Assembly: GCA_003342895.1 (NCBI GenBank)
Contig: PTFA01000038.1
Location: forward strand, 1,178,001-1,242,000
Length of the DNA stretch: 64,000 nucleotides
Direction: 5' to 3'
Source: Casuarius casuarius
Lineage: Eukaryota > Chordata > Aves > Casuariiformes > Casuariidae
This document shows positions 38,401 to 61,736 of the stretch, in pieces (within the stretch, counting starts at the first letter, position 1; the number at the start of each line of letters is the position of its first letter). Made by a program: the position numbers and the translations under genes. The notes beneath the pieces were generated by a model. That model worked only from the letters and a program-made list of their open reading frames with translations. It searched no databases and was not told the origin of the DNA.

Positions 38401-40720
38401 TTCGGCACTAATTCTGGGTTGAAGGGTTTAACGGGAGGGGATAAGGCTTTACAGAGGTAACTGAAGCTGTAGTGCACCAGCTTCTTTGCCTAGAAATCAG
38501 GCTTTTTTCTTTCATGTTAAGGAAGACCCTTGCTGGGAAGCATGTGCAGATCACTACTGAATGGATCCTGTCTCTGTGGTTCTGGTNGCAGGGGGATTAC
38601 GTCCGGCTGTGGGTCCCAGAACTACGGGACTTAAAGGGAGGAGATATCCACGCACCTTGGGCACTGAGCAGTGCCTCTCTCTCCCAAGNGGGAATAACTC
38701 TAGGCGAGACCTACCCACGGCCAGTTGTGACAGCCCCGGAGTGGAGCAGACACATCAGCCAGAGGCCTGTGAGTACTGGGNAGGTTTGGGGGCACGGGGG
38801 GTCCAGGCAGCTGCTCTGTGTCTGTGAAATCTGCTATGTTTTTCAGATACAAAGGGAAAAATATGGTTTAATCCAGAGTCACGTTACCTCACAGAAGAGG
38901 GTGGTCCTGCTCTGCACAAGGACTGTGCAGCAAGGGTTATTTAGCTGTGCCTGTGCTAGTAAACTAAATACACCCGAGGCACAGGCCCAAGTACTGACCT
39001 GCTGTCACGCAGACTGTTAAATTGTCAGTGTGTTCCCTGGCACTATTGCCAGGGCTGACCAGCACCTTCCAAGACCATGTCCGGGCACAATTTGAGGGTA
39101 CCATATGCCAAGGGCTGTCACAAAAGACAGGCTTGACAAAGCCACCCTATGCCATATGGACAAAAGCTGTGCCAGGCTAGTTGACTTTACAGCTATATAA
39201 TGGACCCATCATGCTTTACTTACTATTTTGTGCATAGCTTTTATTACTCAGTTTTTTTCCTCCTGCATATGCATAGTGCCAGATATACCAACTGTGGTGA
39301 CTGATGTAAATCTTAGCTGCTTATTTATCCCATCGGCCCTGCAGACCTAGCAGGGCTTAGACAGAGAGAGCATGTCCTCTACTGCATCCTTCCCTGCCCT
39401 CCAGACACCGCCAACCCTGGCAGCCCCGTGGCAAGCCCCGAGGAGTCGGTATCTCTGAAGNCCTCCACTGGCCTAACCACCCCCTTACACGCACGGGCAG
39501 AAGGGAGCCCCGCGTGATGCTCAGTTCCCACTCTGTGCGTGTGGTGGGAAGTAAAAACAACTAACTTCCTAATATGCTTGCGTGCATCCAAACTGGAGTT
39601 ACCAAGACCACTGAATATNGGAACTGGACCAAGGGCACTTGGACTTTGTTTTTTTGGGTCCTTTATAATGGGGACAGATTAAGATCTGGATTCTGTGGAT
39701 CCCCATCAGACTTGTATCTGTTAGTTGTTAAGTTGCTTTTCTTGATGGACATGAGTAAGGAAGGAAAGTGCTCTGTAGGTCTGGGTGGGGGGTCAGTGAT
39801 GGTGGAGGTGGAAGGGAAAAAGGAAGGGGAGAACCAACACTACTGTGTTTTAAGGGNTTTTCAACATTTTGTCTTTCCCCATGCGTACTCCCTGCCTCCT
39901 CCCAAGTAAGGATACTTTGTGGAGGCCCAGATTTANGTGTCATACTATGTTCAGTGATGAATGAAACGAGTTTCCATGCGGGGTTTTAATTCCAAGGCCC
40001 AGTTCCAAAGTTCTCAGGCCAGATTCCTTTGACATGAGCGNGAAGTTTTGCTGAAGCAAGGACATNTGCTTCCAGCCATGCTATCAAAGAGCCTGGATTA
40101 TCACCCTGTGTTTAAGAGAGCATACCAGATCAGACAAACGACTTTCTGAAAGAACTCCTTGGTGAGGCACTGGTTTGACACAGTGATGAAACTTGAATCT
40201 GAAAAGCCCTTTAGTGGGGCAGGAATTTCATTCTGATCAGCTTCCCATCTCACCTCNGGCTCTGTGTGGCTTTCATTGCCACGCTGTGCTTGTGAAATCC
40301 TAACACTCTGGGGAGGGACTGTTGGCCCAATGTTCCTGAGGCCTCGAGAAGGACCTCCGTCCCTGTCCCTCTGCACTTTAATTGAGTATCAAATACCTTT
40401 GAAATTACAGGCCCATGTCTTACAGGAAACCCTATTTTCCTAAGTCCCAGACTAGAACTGTGCTGTAAGACCTCTGACCCTTTTTGCTACTNAGGAGGGT
40501 AGAAGTGCCACATGGACATTTTACTGATTAATATTGCATGTCGAGGCTGCTTTGTGATCAGATTTGCTCTTCAGCATCAGTAAATACCTCACNGTTCATC
40601 TTTCATTTGCAGCAGGGAAGAGGTCCCCATCCCAAGGGGAGGAAAGGTCCTGCACACACACCAATGCAGCACAAGGACAGAGGGATTGATTTTTACTTTT
40701 CTCGCAAGAAAGATCTATGA
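19987..40720 (+). CDS. CRY-DASH: Cryptochrome DASH, 522 aa, 14 coding exons, apparently complete
   Basis: Photolyase/cryptochrome flavoprotein. The DASH branch binds FAD and a folate antenna, and several members repair CPD lesions in single-stranded or looped DNA. Exons: 19987-20052, 20227-20399, 22225-22318, 23826-23956, 24856-25004, 25415-25503, 26638-26711, 28462-28551, 30604-30683, 32107-32166, 33291-33448, 37248-37367, 38592-38768, 40613-40720. All introns are GT-AG and the phases close over 1569 nt. Blocks in order: antenna domain with 'CFDPRHY' (residues about 7-135), 'AFPCSGGET' (about 213), 'STKFAPWLALG' (about 252), 'ELLWRDYF' (293-300), 'SNYGNW' (395-400) and the typical C-tail 'DRGIDFYFS'. 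Trp-triad residues W324, W377 and W400, and FAD-site D390, D392 and N396, are present. Oddity: W362 replaces the Arg of the family motif NRGRQN. Codons 353 and one in exon 13 contain an N. The start has good family length, though the frame is open 105 codons further upstream. MYD88 follows 1.6 kb downstream. Confidence 0.96.
20053..20226 (+). other. CRY-DASH intron 1 (174 bp)
   Basis: The smallest intron of the gene, GC-rich, with donor GAG|GTAGGG and acceptor TTCCAG|GTG. It lies within the CpG island. It was placed by continuity of the DASH motif between exon 1 (HDNE) and exon 2 (VLHWAQ). Confidence 0.9.
22319..23825 (+). other. CRY-DASH intron 3, contains a microsatellite and an uninterpreted ORF
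   Basis: The intron holds a (CA)n/(TA)n run at about 22913-22960 and a 129-codon + strand open frame at 23336-23725. That frame has no recognisable domain and lies inside the intron of a same-strand gene. I take it to be a chance ORF. Confidence 0.75.
25004..33290 (+). other. CRY-DASH introns 5-10, repeats only
   Basis: Between exons 6 to 10 nothing but intronic DNA was recognised. Diverged repeat-like stretches include an L2/MIR-like segment near 25600-25715 ('cagacagagaagctgag') and a MIR-like segment near 27890-27990. Short ORFs here look random. Confidence 0.6.
27890..27990 (+). repeat. MIR-like SINE fragment in CRY-DASH intron 7
   Basis: The order 'gctgggttcggttccc', then 'cagcaagtcctttgcc', then 'tctgaatcatgg' follows the MIR consensus order of 'gggttcaattccc', 'gggcaagtcac' and 'ctcagtttcc'. 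It is partial and diverged. Confidence 0.5.
33449..37247 (+). other. CRY-DASH intron 11 (3.8 kb)
   Basis: The largest CRY-DASH intron. It contains a short (CA)n at about 34939-34949 and a possible L2/MIR-like stretch near 35070-35190. I recognised no nested gene. Several 100-codon open frames at 35600-36380 coincide with GC-rich DNA and have no family resemblance. Confidence 0.6.
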
Positions 40721-40833
40721 GGAAGGCAGTCTATGTGCTTACTGGAGANGAGCTCATTGGGACTTTGGCTGCTGAAGACACCAAGATAATGGTTAATCTC
40801 CTTGAACCACACCTATGCAAGAAGTATGGTGAC

Positions 40834-40839
40834 AATAAA
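40834..40839 (+). terminator. Candidate CRY-DASH poly(A) signal AATAAA
   Basis: A perfect AATAAA lies 114 bp after the CRY-DASH stop codon. A second candidate, ATTAAA at 41338-41343, is followed by a T/GT-rich stretch and would give a longer 3' UTR. Which is used cannot be told from the sequence. Confidence 0.45.
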
Positions 40840-41065
40840 CAGGNATCTGCCTCATAAATGTTTCCAGGAACATCATAGATATGATGGGCATAGATATTGG
40901 GAAGTTCTGTATTAGCACGATCATTATGATCTGATACTCAATTTTCACTTCAGTGCTTAAATTGCTGCTGTGAGCTCTTAGACAGCTAGCGGGTTGCACT
41001 CCAAAAGTGGNTGCCCTTCAGTGCTGAGGGTCTGATTGCCATAAATAATGTATCACTCTTAAGTC

Positions 41066-41110
41066 TGTAAAATGCTTTGGCTGAAAGAGGCTATATAACT
41101 TTTATTAGTT
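41066..41110 (+). repeat. MIR-like SINE 3' end
   Basis: The words 'gtaaaatgcttt' and 'gaggctatataac' match the typical 3' end of amniote MIR elements (gtaaagcgctttgag...gctatataa). It is only about 45 bp. Confidence 0.5.
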
Positions 41111-42029
41111 AAACAAAATTGTGTGGCCTTTCTGTCGTGAGGTGGTGAGGCTGCTTTCCCAGTGCCTTCTGCTTTGCAGTGCAGCTTACAGCTATGAAAA
41201 CTAGATTTCTACCTCTTGTAACAAACTGGAGAAGATGGTTTATTTGGAGAGCTTTCAGGTGGAAATACTTGTACTAAATTTTCTTATGCTATTTTTTTTT
41301 CATGTTGTAAAGCTATAAAGACACTGACCATTATGCAATTAAAAGTTTTGCTACTGGAATATTTTGTTTTCCTCATTTCCACTGATGCAACAGAGATCCA
41401 TAGACAGTGTGACACTTTAGGGGTTGTTTTTGCATTGTGTCTTCTATAGTACTTTGGAAAACCTGAAAGTTTTGCTTGAAAACTGGTCTGGAGTCATTGT
41501 AGTANGAAGGTTTTTTGTGGTACCAGCCTCAAAGATGGGAACAGCTCAACACGTAGCTGAGAACCATGTTTTATACTCAGCACCAGCAAATAATCTAAAA
41601 CAGTTCTGCAGTCATTTTAGGTGTTTTTATGGAAAAATGCATTTGCTTAACAGTTTGTGAATTNAGAGATATCCNTCTTTGACTGTACTTCAGNGTAACA
41701 CCGCTATGAGATGGAGAGCGCAGAACTGAACCTCTGAATCCTAGAAGCAGACCCGTCTTGGTGGAAAGGACATGGTTCTGGGATTTATTACCGCTACCGA
41801 TCTGGTAGGGCCTCTTTGGTAAAGAATAATACCAATTCTGTTAAATCTTTTTTACACTTACTTAGTGGATGGGTTCATGATGAATGGATTACAAAAAAAA
41901 AGGAACCAACGTGGATGGAAAAGGTGAGCTTGTCTACCAAGGTGAGACAGATCACGGTTTTGAGCACAGCCCTGTAGGGGCCCCGCGATGATCCCACCGT
42001 GTGCTGGCAACAGGGTCTGAGGAGGAGAC

Positions 42030-42039
42030 GGGGGTTCCC
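42030..42039 (+). promoter_or_regulatory. Candidate kappaB site GGGGGTTCCC
   Basis: Ten bases fit the NF-kappaB consensus GGGRNWYYCC exactly, 280 bp upstream of the MYD88 ATG. A weaker near-match, GGAAAATCCC, lies at 42082-42091. NF-kappaB is the main output of MYD88 signalling, so feedback control is plausible, but a single 10-bp match can occur by chance. Confidence 0.4.
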
Positions 42040-42169
42040 GGTGATGGAAGAGGATCAGGTTCTCGGGCTGCTGTTTGAAAAGGAAAATCCCGTCCCCCAG
42101 ATAGAAATCTGGGACAAAACAACCCCCAGATCTCAGACTATTGAACGGTCCTTGTACTCCGGGATCTTC

Positions 42170-52643
<10,474 letters not shown>

Positions 52644-52848
52644 TGCAAAGTTATGAGAGCCAGGTGTTTTCATTTTTTCCTTTTTTTTTTTTTTTTTTTT
52701 AAATTTCTCCTGGCTGTGCCTTCGGACCACGGCGTCATTCACGCAATCTTTAACCACTTCAGAACTTCGATCCTCACAGTCTGTGTTTGGAGCCCACAAC
52801 TGGGAGCAAAGCATTTTCTCTAGCACTTTTTCATAGCTTGAAAGGGGA

Positions 52849-52854
52849 AATAAA
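52849..52854 (+). terminator. Candidate MYD88 poly(A) signal, proximal
   Basis: Perfect AATAAA about 206 bp after the MYD88 stop codon. Confidence 0.5.
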
Positions 52855-53026
52855 GCAATTGCATGGGTGTTCCTGTTCAAGTCAATGAGCAACAGCATCC
52901 GGCACTTTGTGTAGTGAGGACTTTCATTGAATACGTACATTTAAAGGCTGAGTCACTAATATGAGAAGGCTCGATTGTAAACATTTAGTAAGATCTGGGA
53001 ATATGAAATGCTGGTATAAGACATGA

Positions 53027-53032
53027 AATAAA
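53027..53032 (+). terminator. Candidate MYD88 poly(A) signal, distal
   Basis: Perfect AATAAA about 384 bp after the stop codon, followed within 20-30 bp by a T-run. The two signals would give 3' UTRs of about 0.23 and 0.4 kb. A T-rich run at 52680-52700 lies upstream of both. Confidence 0.55.
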
Positions 53033-56000
53033 GCCTCAAACTGCAGGCTTTTTTTTTTTAAAAATGTTATTTTAAAAGCTGTTTAATGAATATAGAAACA
53101 TCTAGGTTGGTTTCAAATAAGGTTTCAATCTCAGGCCGTTTCCTACTTGGTGAATGGCCAGTGCCGTGAGAATGACCAGTTCTGGGAGCCTTGTCCGCAG
53201 AGCCAAGCCTGCTCTGCCCATGCGTTGCCGGTGAGCTGCGTGTCCTGGCCTGTGCTGCGGCCCTGCTGGTTGGCAGCCCAGGGGAATTTGCATTGCCAGT
53301 CTCTGGTCTATGCTTGTTCTTGGGGTAGACAGTCACCTTCAGTCTTCGTTTGTAAAAGAGCAGCAAACGTATTTTAATTGTTTAAGCACTANGAGGAAAA
53401 GAATGGTGCTCACTTTGTTCTTAGCAATATCTGCACGATTGCAAAATTAGAGAAATTTTTTTTGCAGTTATAACTATTGAAGCATTACTGAACTCAGTTT
53501 GTTCTCTGTTGGATATATTTTGCTCCTTAAGTTACATCCCAATATGCCTTTTCTGTGTTCATTTACAGGGTAAATCCTGTGCTACTAGCATTTTCTGAGA
53601 TAGTTCCTCAGGTTTACCNTAAGAGATTACTTTTTGCTTGTTAAAAGCAAGACCTATAAGGAAGGATACGTTCTTGTAGCATACTTTGTATTCAGGTCAC
53701 ATTTAGTTAATTAGCGGTCTTATACCAGCATTTTATATTCCCAGATCTTATTAAATGTTTACAATCGAGCCTTCTTGTATGAGTGACTCAGTCTTTAAAT
53801 GTATATTTTTGGTGAAAGTCCTTACTACCCAAAATGAGGGATACTGTTGCTGATTGACTTGAAAAGGAACACATCTCTGTACCTAGTGGGATCAGACCTT
53901 AAGTTGTTTGATCTTTAAGAACCTGCCAAAACCCAGCTTTTGGGATGCCTCAAAGATAAAGATAAATATCAGATGAAGAGTGCCTTAAATTATAGACTGG
54001 GCTGCTTAAAAAATAAGGGGTAATGTTACTTTAATAGGAAAGCATATTTTAATTAAGTGCCACAATTAATCATTAATGTACGTTTGTGAATGCGGCTCGG
54101 AACAACATTGATACTGCTTTACATGTTAGACTTCGTCTTGAATTTTGCAGACTTCAGTGCCACTTCAGTGGCTCTCATCAGTCTTTGGTGCTTGGGGGTG
54201 GAGGGCAAGGGTGCTGCCCAAAGTGGTGTTTTAAAGTGACATGTTGGTATATTAAACAGATTTTCAGTATTTACTTTCTAAATTGGGAAGAGAGGAATTT
54301 TGTTTATGTATCTACACTTGCTTGAACTCTACACTTAGTTCATTCCTTCAGCCACTGACTCGAGTTGATTTTATAGCTTAATGATTTACAGTTTACAAGA
54401 TTGGCCGTCGGTCTTTTAAAGACTTTTTTTAAGCATTACTAGGGCTGAGTTCTTCAGATAGACTTGTGCACCCATCCTTCCTCAAGTGAAGCTCATTCAC
54501 ACACCTGCCATTAGTGTCAGGGGCCATTTTTGGATAAGCCAACAAACTGGGCATGTTTCTGTCCCTCCTGCAAATATAACTGCTGTCATGGTGCTGAGAT
54601 AACTTTTGCACCTTTCTATCTTGCTAGATCAAGCGAGAAGTCCATGTGTGCAGGAGGAGAAAAGTTAAGCTGATGATGTGCCTCTAAGTTTATCTTCACG
54701 TGCTGTTGCCCTCGGGCCTCTCCTGCAGAAGTGGAGGCAGCTGCTTGCCTTGGGGTTTCTGCATAATTGTTGAATGTTAATTATATAATATTTCTGGAGG
54801 CTGCTTGATCCCCAGTCACTCCTGGGGCTTGGTGAATTCTTGTGCTACGGAGTGTCTATGAGCTTTAATTATGGGTCATTACTGGCAGGACTGAAACAGA
54901 TTCCTCTTGATTTAAGAACTGAAAGAACTTGTCCGGTAGCTTATTAAAGGTGAGAAGAAAAACATGAGGCTCTTTGGTCCAAACGCTAGAGGGAGGCAAT
55001 GGTCCATACTGTGAGCATTCGATACAGAGCTGGTACCGGGCCAAGGCACTAGTTAGGCTGCGGGCGGGGGGGAGAACTGAAGCTGCTAGATGGCGGGGGA
55101 AAGAGGCACTGCAAAGCTGTGCGTGGTTTCAGTCCTGGGGGGAGACAAGGGGAGAGCTTTTTTTTTCTTTTTCGTCTGCCCCTTGCACCTTCTAAAGCAA
55201 ATATACCTGAAATATTCGCCAGTTTTGATGGCAGATTCAGCCTCATACAGCATCTTGTGTGTATGCGTGCTGATGTGTGGTTTGGGACTGGGGTTGCAAA
55301 AAATAATAGTAACAAGAATAATAACGATTACCTTAATAATAGATGATGTGGTGATCAGTGGACAGAAAAAAAGCACTGCTGCTGGAAGGGAAATGAAGAA
55401 CAAGATCTTAATTTCTAAATCTGAATTCCACTAGATAAATGTGATACTCAGAATAATTCTAAAAGATGTCAGTACTCAGGCTGGATCATATTATCACCTA
55501 ACTTTCTGTGCCTCGGTTCTTCAATCTGTCTATCTTGGATGCAGTGCAAATATTACTATTAATGGAATGTTATTTTCTTAGAAGCAGTCAAAAATTGTCT
55601 TGCGTGCTAAAATTATTTTNGGGTAAAGAGAAATAACAGCCCTAAAGTTATAAAATATGTGTTTAAAATATATAGCCTTTTACGATAAAATCAAGTTTAT
55701 GCACTTCTGACACTGTCATATCTGTTTTGTCATGGTGACTTTATTAAGTATGACATCTATGAATGACATAAAATCCAGTTTTGTAAAGACATTTCAGTTG
55801 CAATCATGTGGTTCTCTTTTCCCCTCTTCGCACATAGTGGAAGGTCAAATATTGAACACCTTTAAAAAAAGGACTTACAAATCATGATGTTACATTGTTT
55901 CCATTTTGTTTCTTTCCCTCACTGAAATTGTTGTAATTGAATCTGTTAGTACCAAATCATTTATTTTTTTATATATATAAAAAATATATATATTTATATT

Positions 56001-56698
56001 ACTTTCTATCCTGATATGAATATCTGGAAAAGCATACATGTTGTATAGCCATTCTGAAAATAGTCAATTATTCTGTGTTTTTTCTTCCTGCTTAAAACCA
56101 ACTATTGCTACTTGTGAAAACACAGTAGAATAAAGATGAAAAATCCGAAAGGCTGAATCTCCTTCTTGGGCATCAGAGAATATTGAATATTAGGCTAAAA
56201 AGAGAAGTGTTAAGTGAGAAATAGTCTTGGGTAGCTCTTCTCTGTTTTCATATTTGTTTTTCTTAAACAGCTTCTTCGGTGGAGGCTTTTGTGTCTGGAA
56301 CATGGAGAAGTATAGCTGTGTCACGCCAAGAGGAAAATTAATAAGAAATTGTACTTCAGGCAGCTGATTCCTCTCCAGGTCTCATTTTTAGCTTTGCCGT
56401 CTGTAGTCTGTGTCTCTCCCCGTGCCGCCCTCCCTGCGGCTCTGGTACCAAACGCGCTGGAGGTGATGGAGTCAGGACTCGCGTTTTCCACCCGCAGGAA
56501 GCAGAAGNGCTGGATATTTAGCTCCTACTCTACATCCTTTCTAGAGATCCCAGCAAGAAATGTATTGCTGTGCAGCAATAGGGAGGGTTTTGCCAGCTCT
56601 ATTTCCTTAGGCAAGCGGCCAGGAGTGAGGCCAAGCCAGGGAAATAACTTACAAATACAAACACAGCAACATCTGGGCCAAGGCCCTACCACGGGAAA

Positions 56699-56762
56699 AG
56701 AGGAAGAATCNTTGAATCGTAGAAATGTTGGTTGGAAGGAATTCCTGGAGGTCAAGGATCAG
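56699..56762 (-). mobile_element. CR1 LINE 3'-end fragment
   Basis: On the + strand 'gaatcnttgaatcgtagaaa', 'gttggttggaagga' and 'ggtcaaggatca' match the reverse complement of the avian-type CR1 3' end (tgatc...ccttccaac...attctatgattct). The element therefore reads on the minus strand. It is short and diverged. Confidence 0.6.
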
Positions 56763-59700
56763 CTTCACTTTGTATCAGGAGAGGCTGTATTTTAAGCCTC
56801 TTGCAGGACAATATTCCCCATAAAGCTTATGAAGTAGCGTCTTTCCTATGGGTAACACAAACTAGCACAGGTACAGTGATANGGATGTTAGTATTCTAGG
56901 TAGAAACCACAGGCACAAACCGCCTAGCAGGAGGCAACATGCTCTCAGAGGCGCAGGAATCCCATCGCCTTTCAGCGAGTCTTCATGCCACTCAGCTGGT
57001 TAGATGGCTTTGAAAAGTTAATGATTTCTGCCTGTGTTTGAAACCGCGAGAGCGCAGCTCGGAGTCAGTGGGGCCGGGGGGGTCTGGCTGCGGTAGCTCT
57101 TTTCTATCTTTCATTCTTCTTGAGCCAGAAGAAATACTCCCCGTCCTATCATTCGCTGGTTTTGCAGCTTGGACGCGGGAACTTCACTTCCTCGTTTCCT
57201 GAAGGACAGCGTTGACCTGGCGAAATTCAGGAACTTCGTACAAACTGTTCTGGGCTTCCGAGGTGGAAGGTGACAGATCAAGTATTGCCCCTTGACGGAT
57301 CAGATTCTGGTTTTCACTACACTGACATGAAAAGAGTGGCTTGATCACGATAGAGGCACTCTTTGGTCCAGAGGGCGCATTTACAAGAAGAAAATTAGCG
57401 TAGGGAGGAAAACAATTATGCATGAAAAACGGCTGGGAAAATGTTTTTTGATCATCTCGGAAACATACAAATGCTTGCGGAAAACATGCTAATAGAATTT
57501 ATTAAAAAGAAACTGTCAGACCTATTGGGGTTTCAGTGGGTTAAAAAACAAAAACTAGACATGCACTGTATACAAATATTTCTCTAAAAGTAATTTTCTC
57601 TAGGTGCTGTATTATAGCTATTTTTGGTTCAGCTGATCCCCAGCAGGATTTTGAGGTGATTTTGAACCTGACTGAACTTTTTGATGAGTGCTATCAAGCT
57701 ATGTCCAACTGCCTTGTTTCATTCTCTAGCAAAATCTGCAGTCGGTAGAATGAAAATTGTTGTATTCACTCTGGAGCTGCCACTGCTCTCTAAAGATTTA
57801 ATTAATTGAGCATGTACTTAAGTGTTAAGCCATTCCAAAGGCTGATTTATAAACAAGGCATTTTCTGTTCCTATTGCAGAGGCCAGTTTAGCATTGTGCC
57901 TTCCTGGCCTCCGTTCCTGCTGATAAACCTGCCCGTGCCGTGCCAGGGGCTGGGGCTGTCCATGTCCGACCTGGACAATGGTTTATTGTATCTCAGCCGG
58001 GACGAGATGGGCTGCACAAACACGTGTTGTGAACTGCTGCCCTGTGCTGCGTGGGATAAAACCCCTCAGGTCGGAGGATGGATGTTTCATCTGCTGCGGT
58101 TGCACTTTCTCCTGGCTGGCAGCAGGGCTTGCAGCCAGTGGAAGGGAGGAGGTTGCCCCTTGTTCTGCTGTTTGTCTTATTCATTTCCTTCGGCTCCTAA
58201 ACGTGTTTAGGTTGTTTTCTTGTGGGGCTGGAGTGGAAGCAAGGAATGAACATGGTCTCTTGACAAAAGACTGGAGTTTTTTTTCTTCACCTGTTTTGCA
58301 TCCACCCTCCCAATGCCCAGCAGCATGGGGACCCTTGTGTGCACTGTCTGGGGACATCGCGACTGCTCTGTGCTGCCCTTTCAAGCCCCCCTTAGCAAAC
58401 GTGGAGCCCTCCAGGGTGACAACATGGTGGCAGATGGCTGGTAACATAGAGGCTCAGGGAGGACTGCAGCAGGGGTTCCTCTTGAGGCCTTTCCTTTGGT
58501 GTCCTCCAAGGCTCATCATACACCAGAGCTCTGGAACATCCACNCTGCTTGCCTTGGACCACCTTGGTGGAGCTTGGTCTCCACGAGACAGGGTTCTGCT
58601 TCTCACCCCCATCAGCTTGTGTCACCTCTCTGCTCCTGTGGGCTTCTTCACAGCCTGCACCTCCACAGCACCCAGGAGACGGGGCTTCTGCCGTCCTCCT
58701 CTTCAGCTGCCTTGGGGCTGGTCCCTCAGGAGGGACACTCCCCAGCCTCACCTGCTCACTTCCTGATACTGTGGGGCAGAACAGGGTCTACAAAGGCTGG
58801 TGGTACCAGCTGGTGGCTGCATCCAAGTCCAGCTCCAGGACAGAGCCCTGGACCAGAAAGATTTCATTCTGCTCTCAGCCCAGACACACTGTCCAGTGAG
58901 GAAAGGGCAAAAGTAGCAGGGCAGGCTGGATGCCAGCCCTGGCAGGAGAAGTTCGGTGCGGGCTCGTAAGGCAGGTGGCTGCTTTGGGGGAGCTGGGGAT
59001 GGCTGCGTGGACGTGTCAGGCTAGTCCATGTTGGACCAGGAGGAGGAGATCCTTGTTCCACACCTAGTGAGAACCTACAGGCTGAACCCTGTGAATCCTG
59101 TTTAAACTCAGAAGGCAATAAAATGGGTCTCCATCCACCGCTTGGGATGCAAAAGTATGGATTTATATCAAATACGTTCAGGCAAATGTGTGTGGGTGCA
59201 ATAAAATGAACTTTCTCAAAATTTTTGCAGCATTTTTCTGGCTCTGGTCTTCAGATATGTTTGCCTTCTGTTTGTGTCAGCAGAACTAATTTAAGAGCAG
59301 CAAGCCCTAAGGTGCTTAACTGCTTGTGTGCCGGTTGGAGATCTGCTGGCTCAGAAACAAAATACACCATCCGAGTGCAGAAAACTGCACAAACGACTCT
59401 GAAGATCCAGGGTCTAGTCCCTGTTCTGCCAGAGCAATTGTAGACCCTGCGGACTGTTTTAGAGCAACCTTCAAAAATGCTCTGAATCTGGGTGACCGAC
59501 TTAAAACTATGGGATCAATGGAGATTTAGTATTTTTGGTAGCACCCGGCAGGTATTTCTGACTGAAATACATGCGGCAATGAGATTTAAAGTGTGTTGAG
59601 GGCTAAAATGGACATTGGCCTTGAAATGTCAGTGGCTCAGCATCTCTAAAGCTTCACATGGGTAATAAAAGAACATCACTTCTCGGTATTAGTAAAGGGC

Positions 59701-61736
59701 TTTTGCGATCTTTAGAAAGAAAGGCAAAGATGTACCATGTTTTTTACTCTAAAGATATTTACTCTAAAAATGACTATTGCTTGTTTTCCCTAATACAGTT
59801 GTTCTTTAGCCTCCTTGGTGGCTTAAACTCTCTTAGCAGTGCATCTGGCAGCTGGTGAGCCGCATTGTTTTATCGAGCATTGGGAATGGGGGCTTTTAAG
59901 ATTTTGTATCTGAGCTCTCAGAAATCTCTCCTAATCAGCATGCTGCTCTTGACAGACGGCTTTTTCCTTCGCTCCAAGACATGCATATTGATCAGCCGTT
60001 TCCTTTTGTTACCTAGCATCCTGCCATCGATTTTAATTGTCCCGGATTGAAGAGGAAGCATTCAGCACACGTAGAATCGCCAAGGATAAAATTTTGCTTG
60101 CTGCACCTTTCGCCAGACAGCGCGCACACAGCTAAGCCCTGAGGAGCTGCGGGGAGCTCTCTCGGCTAGCAATCTGCGCAAATTATGCCGCAGTCAATTT
60201 TTCTCTATTAAATCAATTTCTGATTCTCTGTGACAGCTTCCCCTGCCACAGGATTTCACACTTCAGCAGTTTGTTTCTGAGGTGCCACGCTGTTTGGTTT
60301 TTTTTTTTTCCAAGGGGGTGGTGCTGGTAATTCATTTAACACAGAGATATGTTGCTCCTGTCTTCCCAGTCCCCTTTTCCCATTTCTCTCCTTAAAAGAT
60401 TTGTACGACTCCAGGTGACGGCTAAAGAAAGGATTGCTGGTGAGGTTCCCTCTCAACCTCTCTGTTCGCCAGGGAGGTTTGGGCACCTTCCCACTTCCCC
60501 ATTCCTGAGACATCAGGATCAACTCCCAAATTCCTGGCGATCCAAATAGACCTCAGTGGCAGCCAGCAAATGCAGACAGCCCTTGGATTTTTGATCTGAC
60601 TTGATGCTTCTTGTGGCTCCTCTCCGGCTCCTTATCAGCCCATGGGGCTCCTCCTGGGCTGGTCCCTGCGGCCTTCTCTCCTGCTGCTGCCACGGGACAG
60701 TGTCTCTGAGAAGCAAACACAGCTTGAGCCTGTATTTGATAGAGAGCCGAATCTTTCCATCCCTAGGGTGCAAAATACCAAAGCTAGAAGCTTGGTGGAA
60801 TTCATTAATTCTCCTTCTGCCTGCAAGAGATTTTCTCATATTTAGCTTGGTCCCATCTTTCTAAAACATTTGTGCACTCTTAGAGGGCTTTCCTAACAAA
60901 CGTTTCTCGAAAACTCTGTATATAAAGACAGCGGTCTCCTCCCACTGTCTCTCCGGTTCTAGGTTTTCCTTGACTTCAGATACACAAGAATGATCCTATT
61001 TTTAGCAGCCAGTAGTCAGTGGCATAGGAATTCGTGAGTAGGGAGGAAAGGATGTGAACTATCCAAATAGATTTTTTTCAGCTGAGATCTCTTTATATTC
61101 CTATCTCCACAGTAATAAGCTATGAGTCAATGTTACAAAGAACTATTAGCCTATTACTGTAAACCCATGTCATTAGAACCTGTTAATGTGAACCACTAAC
61201 CTTGCTTGGCCTCAGCTTAGCTCGGTGCAAAGAGATATTGGCCATTAATAAGGATAAGAGCAATATTCCCTCACACATCTGATTTCCAGATGGCAAAAAG
61301 TAAATGAACTTATGTTTAATTCTGCCTTATTTCTAGATGTTTTTTTCTCCTCGCATTTTAAGTGAATTTATCTTCCTCCATTGTCCTGTTACAGAACATG
61401 TTTTATTTTATTTTATTTCTTCAAAGCATTTACCAGCCATAAAGGGGACAGATCCAGTCTGAGTACTCCTGGGCTGCCGGACTATCCATACAATATCGAC
61501 TGAGAGCACTGGTGTCTCCTCCCAGAGCTGCTTCCAGGACTGACCACAAGTCCTGCCATGACCAGCCCTGAGAAGGAGATTTAGGTACCTAGGGACGCTC
61601 AGGACTTTGCTGCAGCGAGGGGCAAGGAGGGGATCTTCTCTGGCATCGTTATAGCATTTAAACCAATTCCTGTGAGGACTTCTGTCTCTACTATTTTTTA
61701 AGAGTTTTGTTGAATACTAAAACATTTGAAACACTC

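Noticed and set aside
57978..58766. 262-codon + strand ORF downstream of MYD88
   Set aside because: Long but in locally GC-rich DNA, with an N in frame, overlapping open frames on both strands and no known motif.
60601..60864. Overlapping + strand ORFs at 60.6-60.9 kb
   Set aside because: Two frames are open together, with no recognisable protein and no convincing splice sites.
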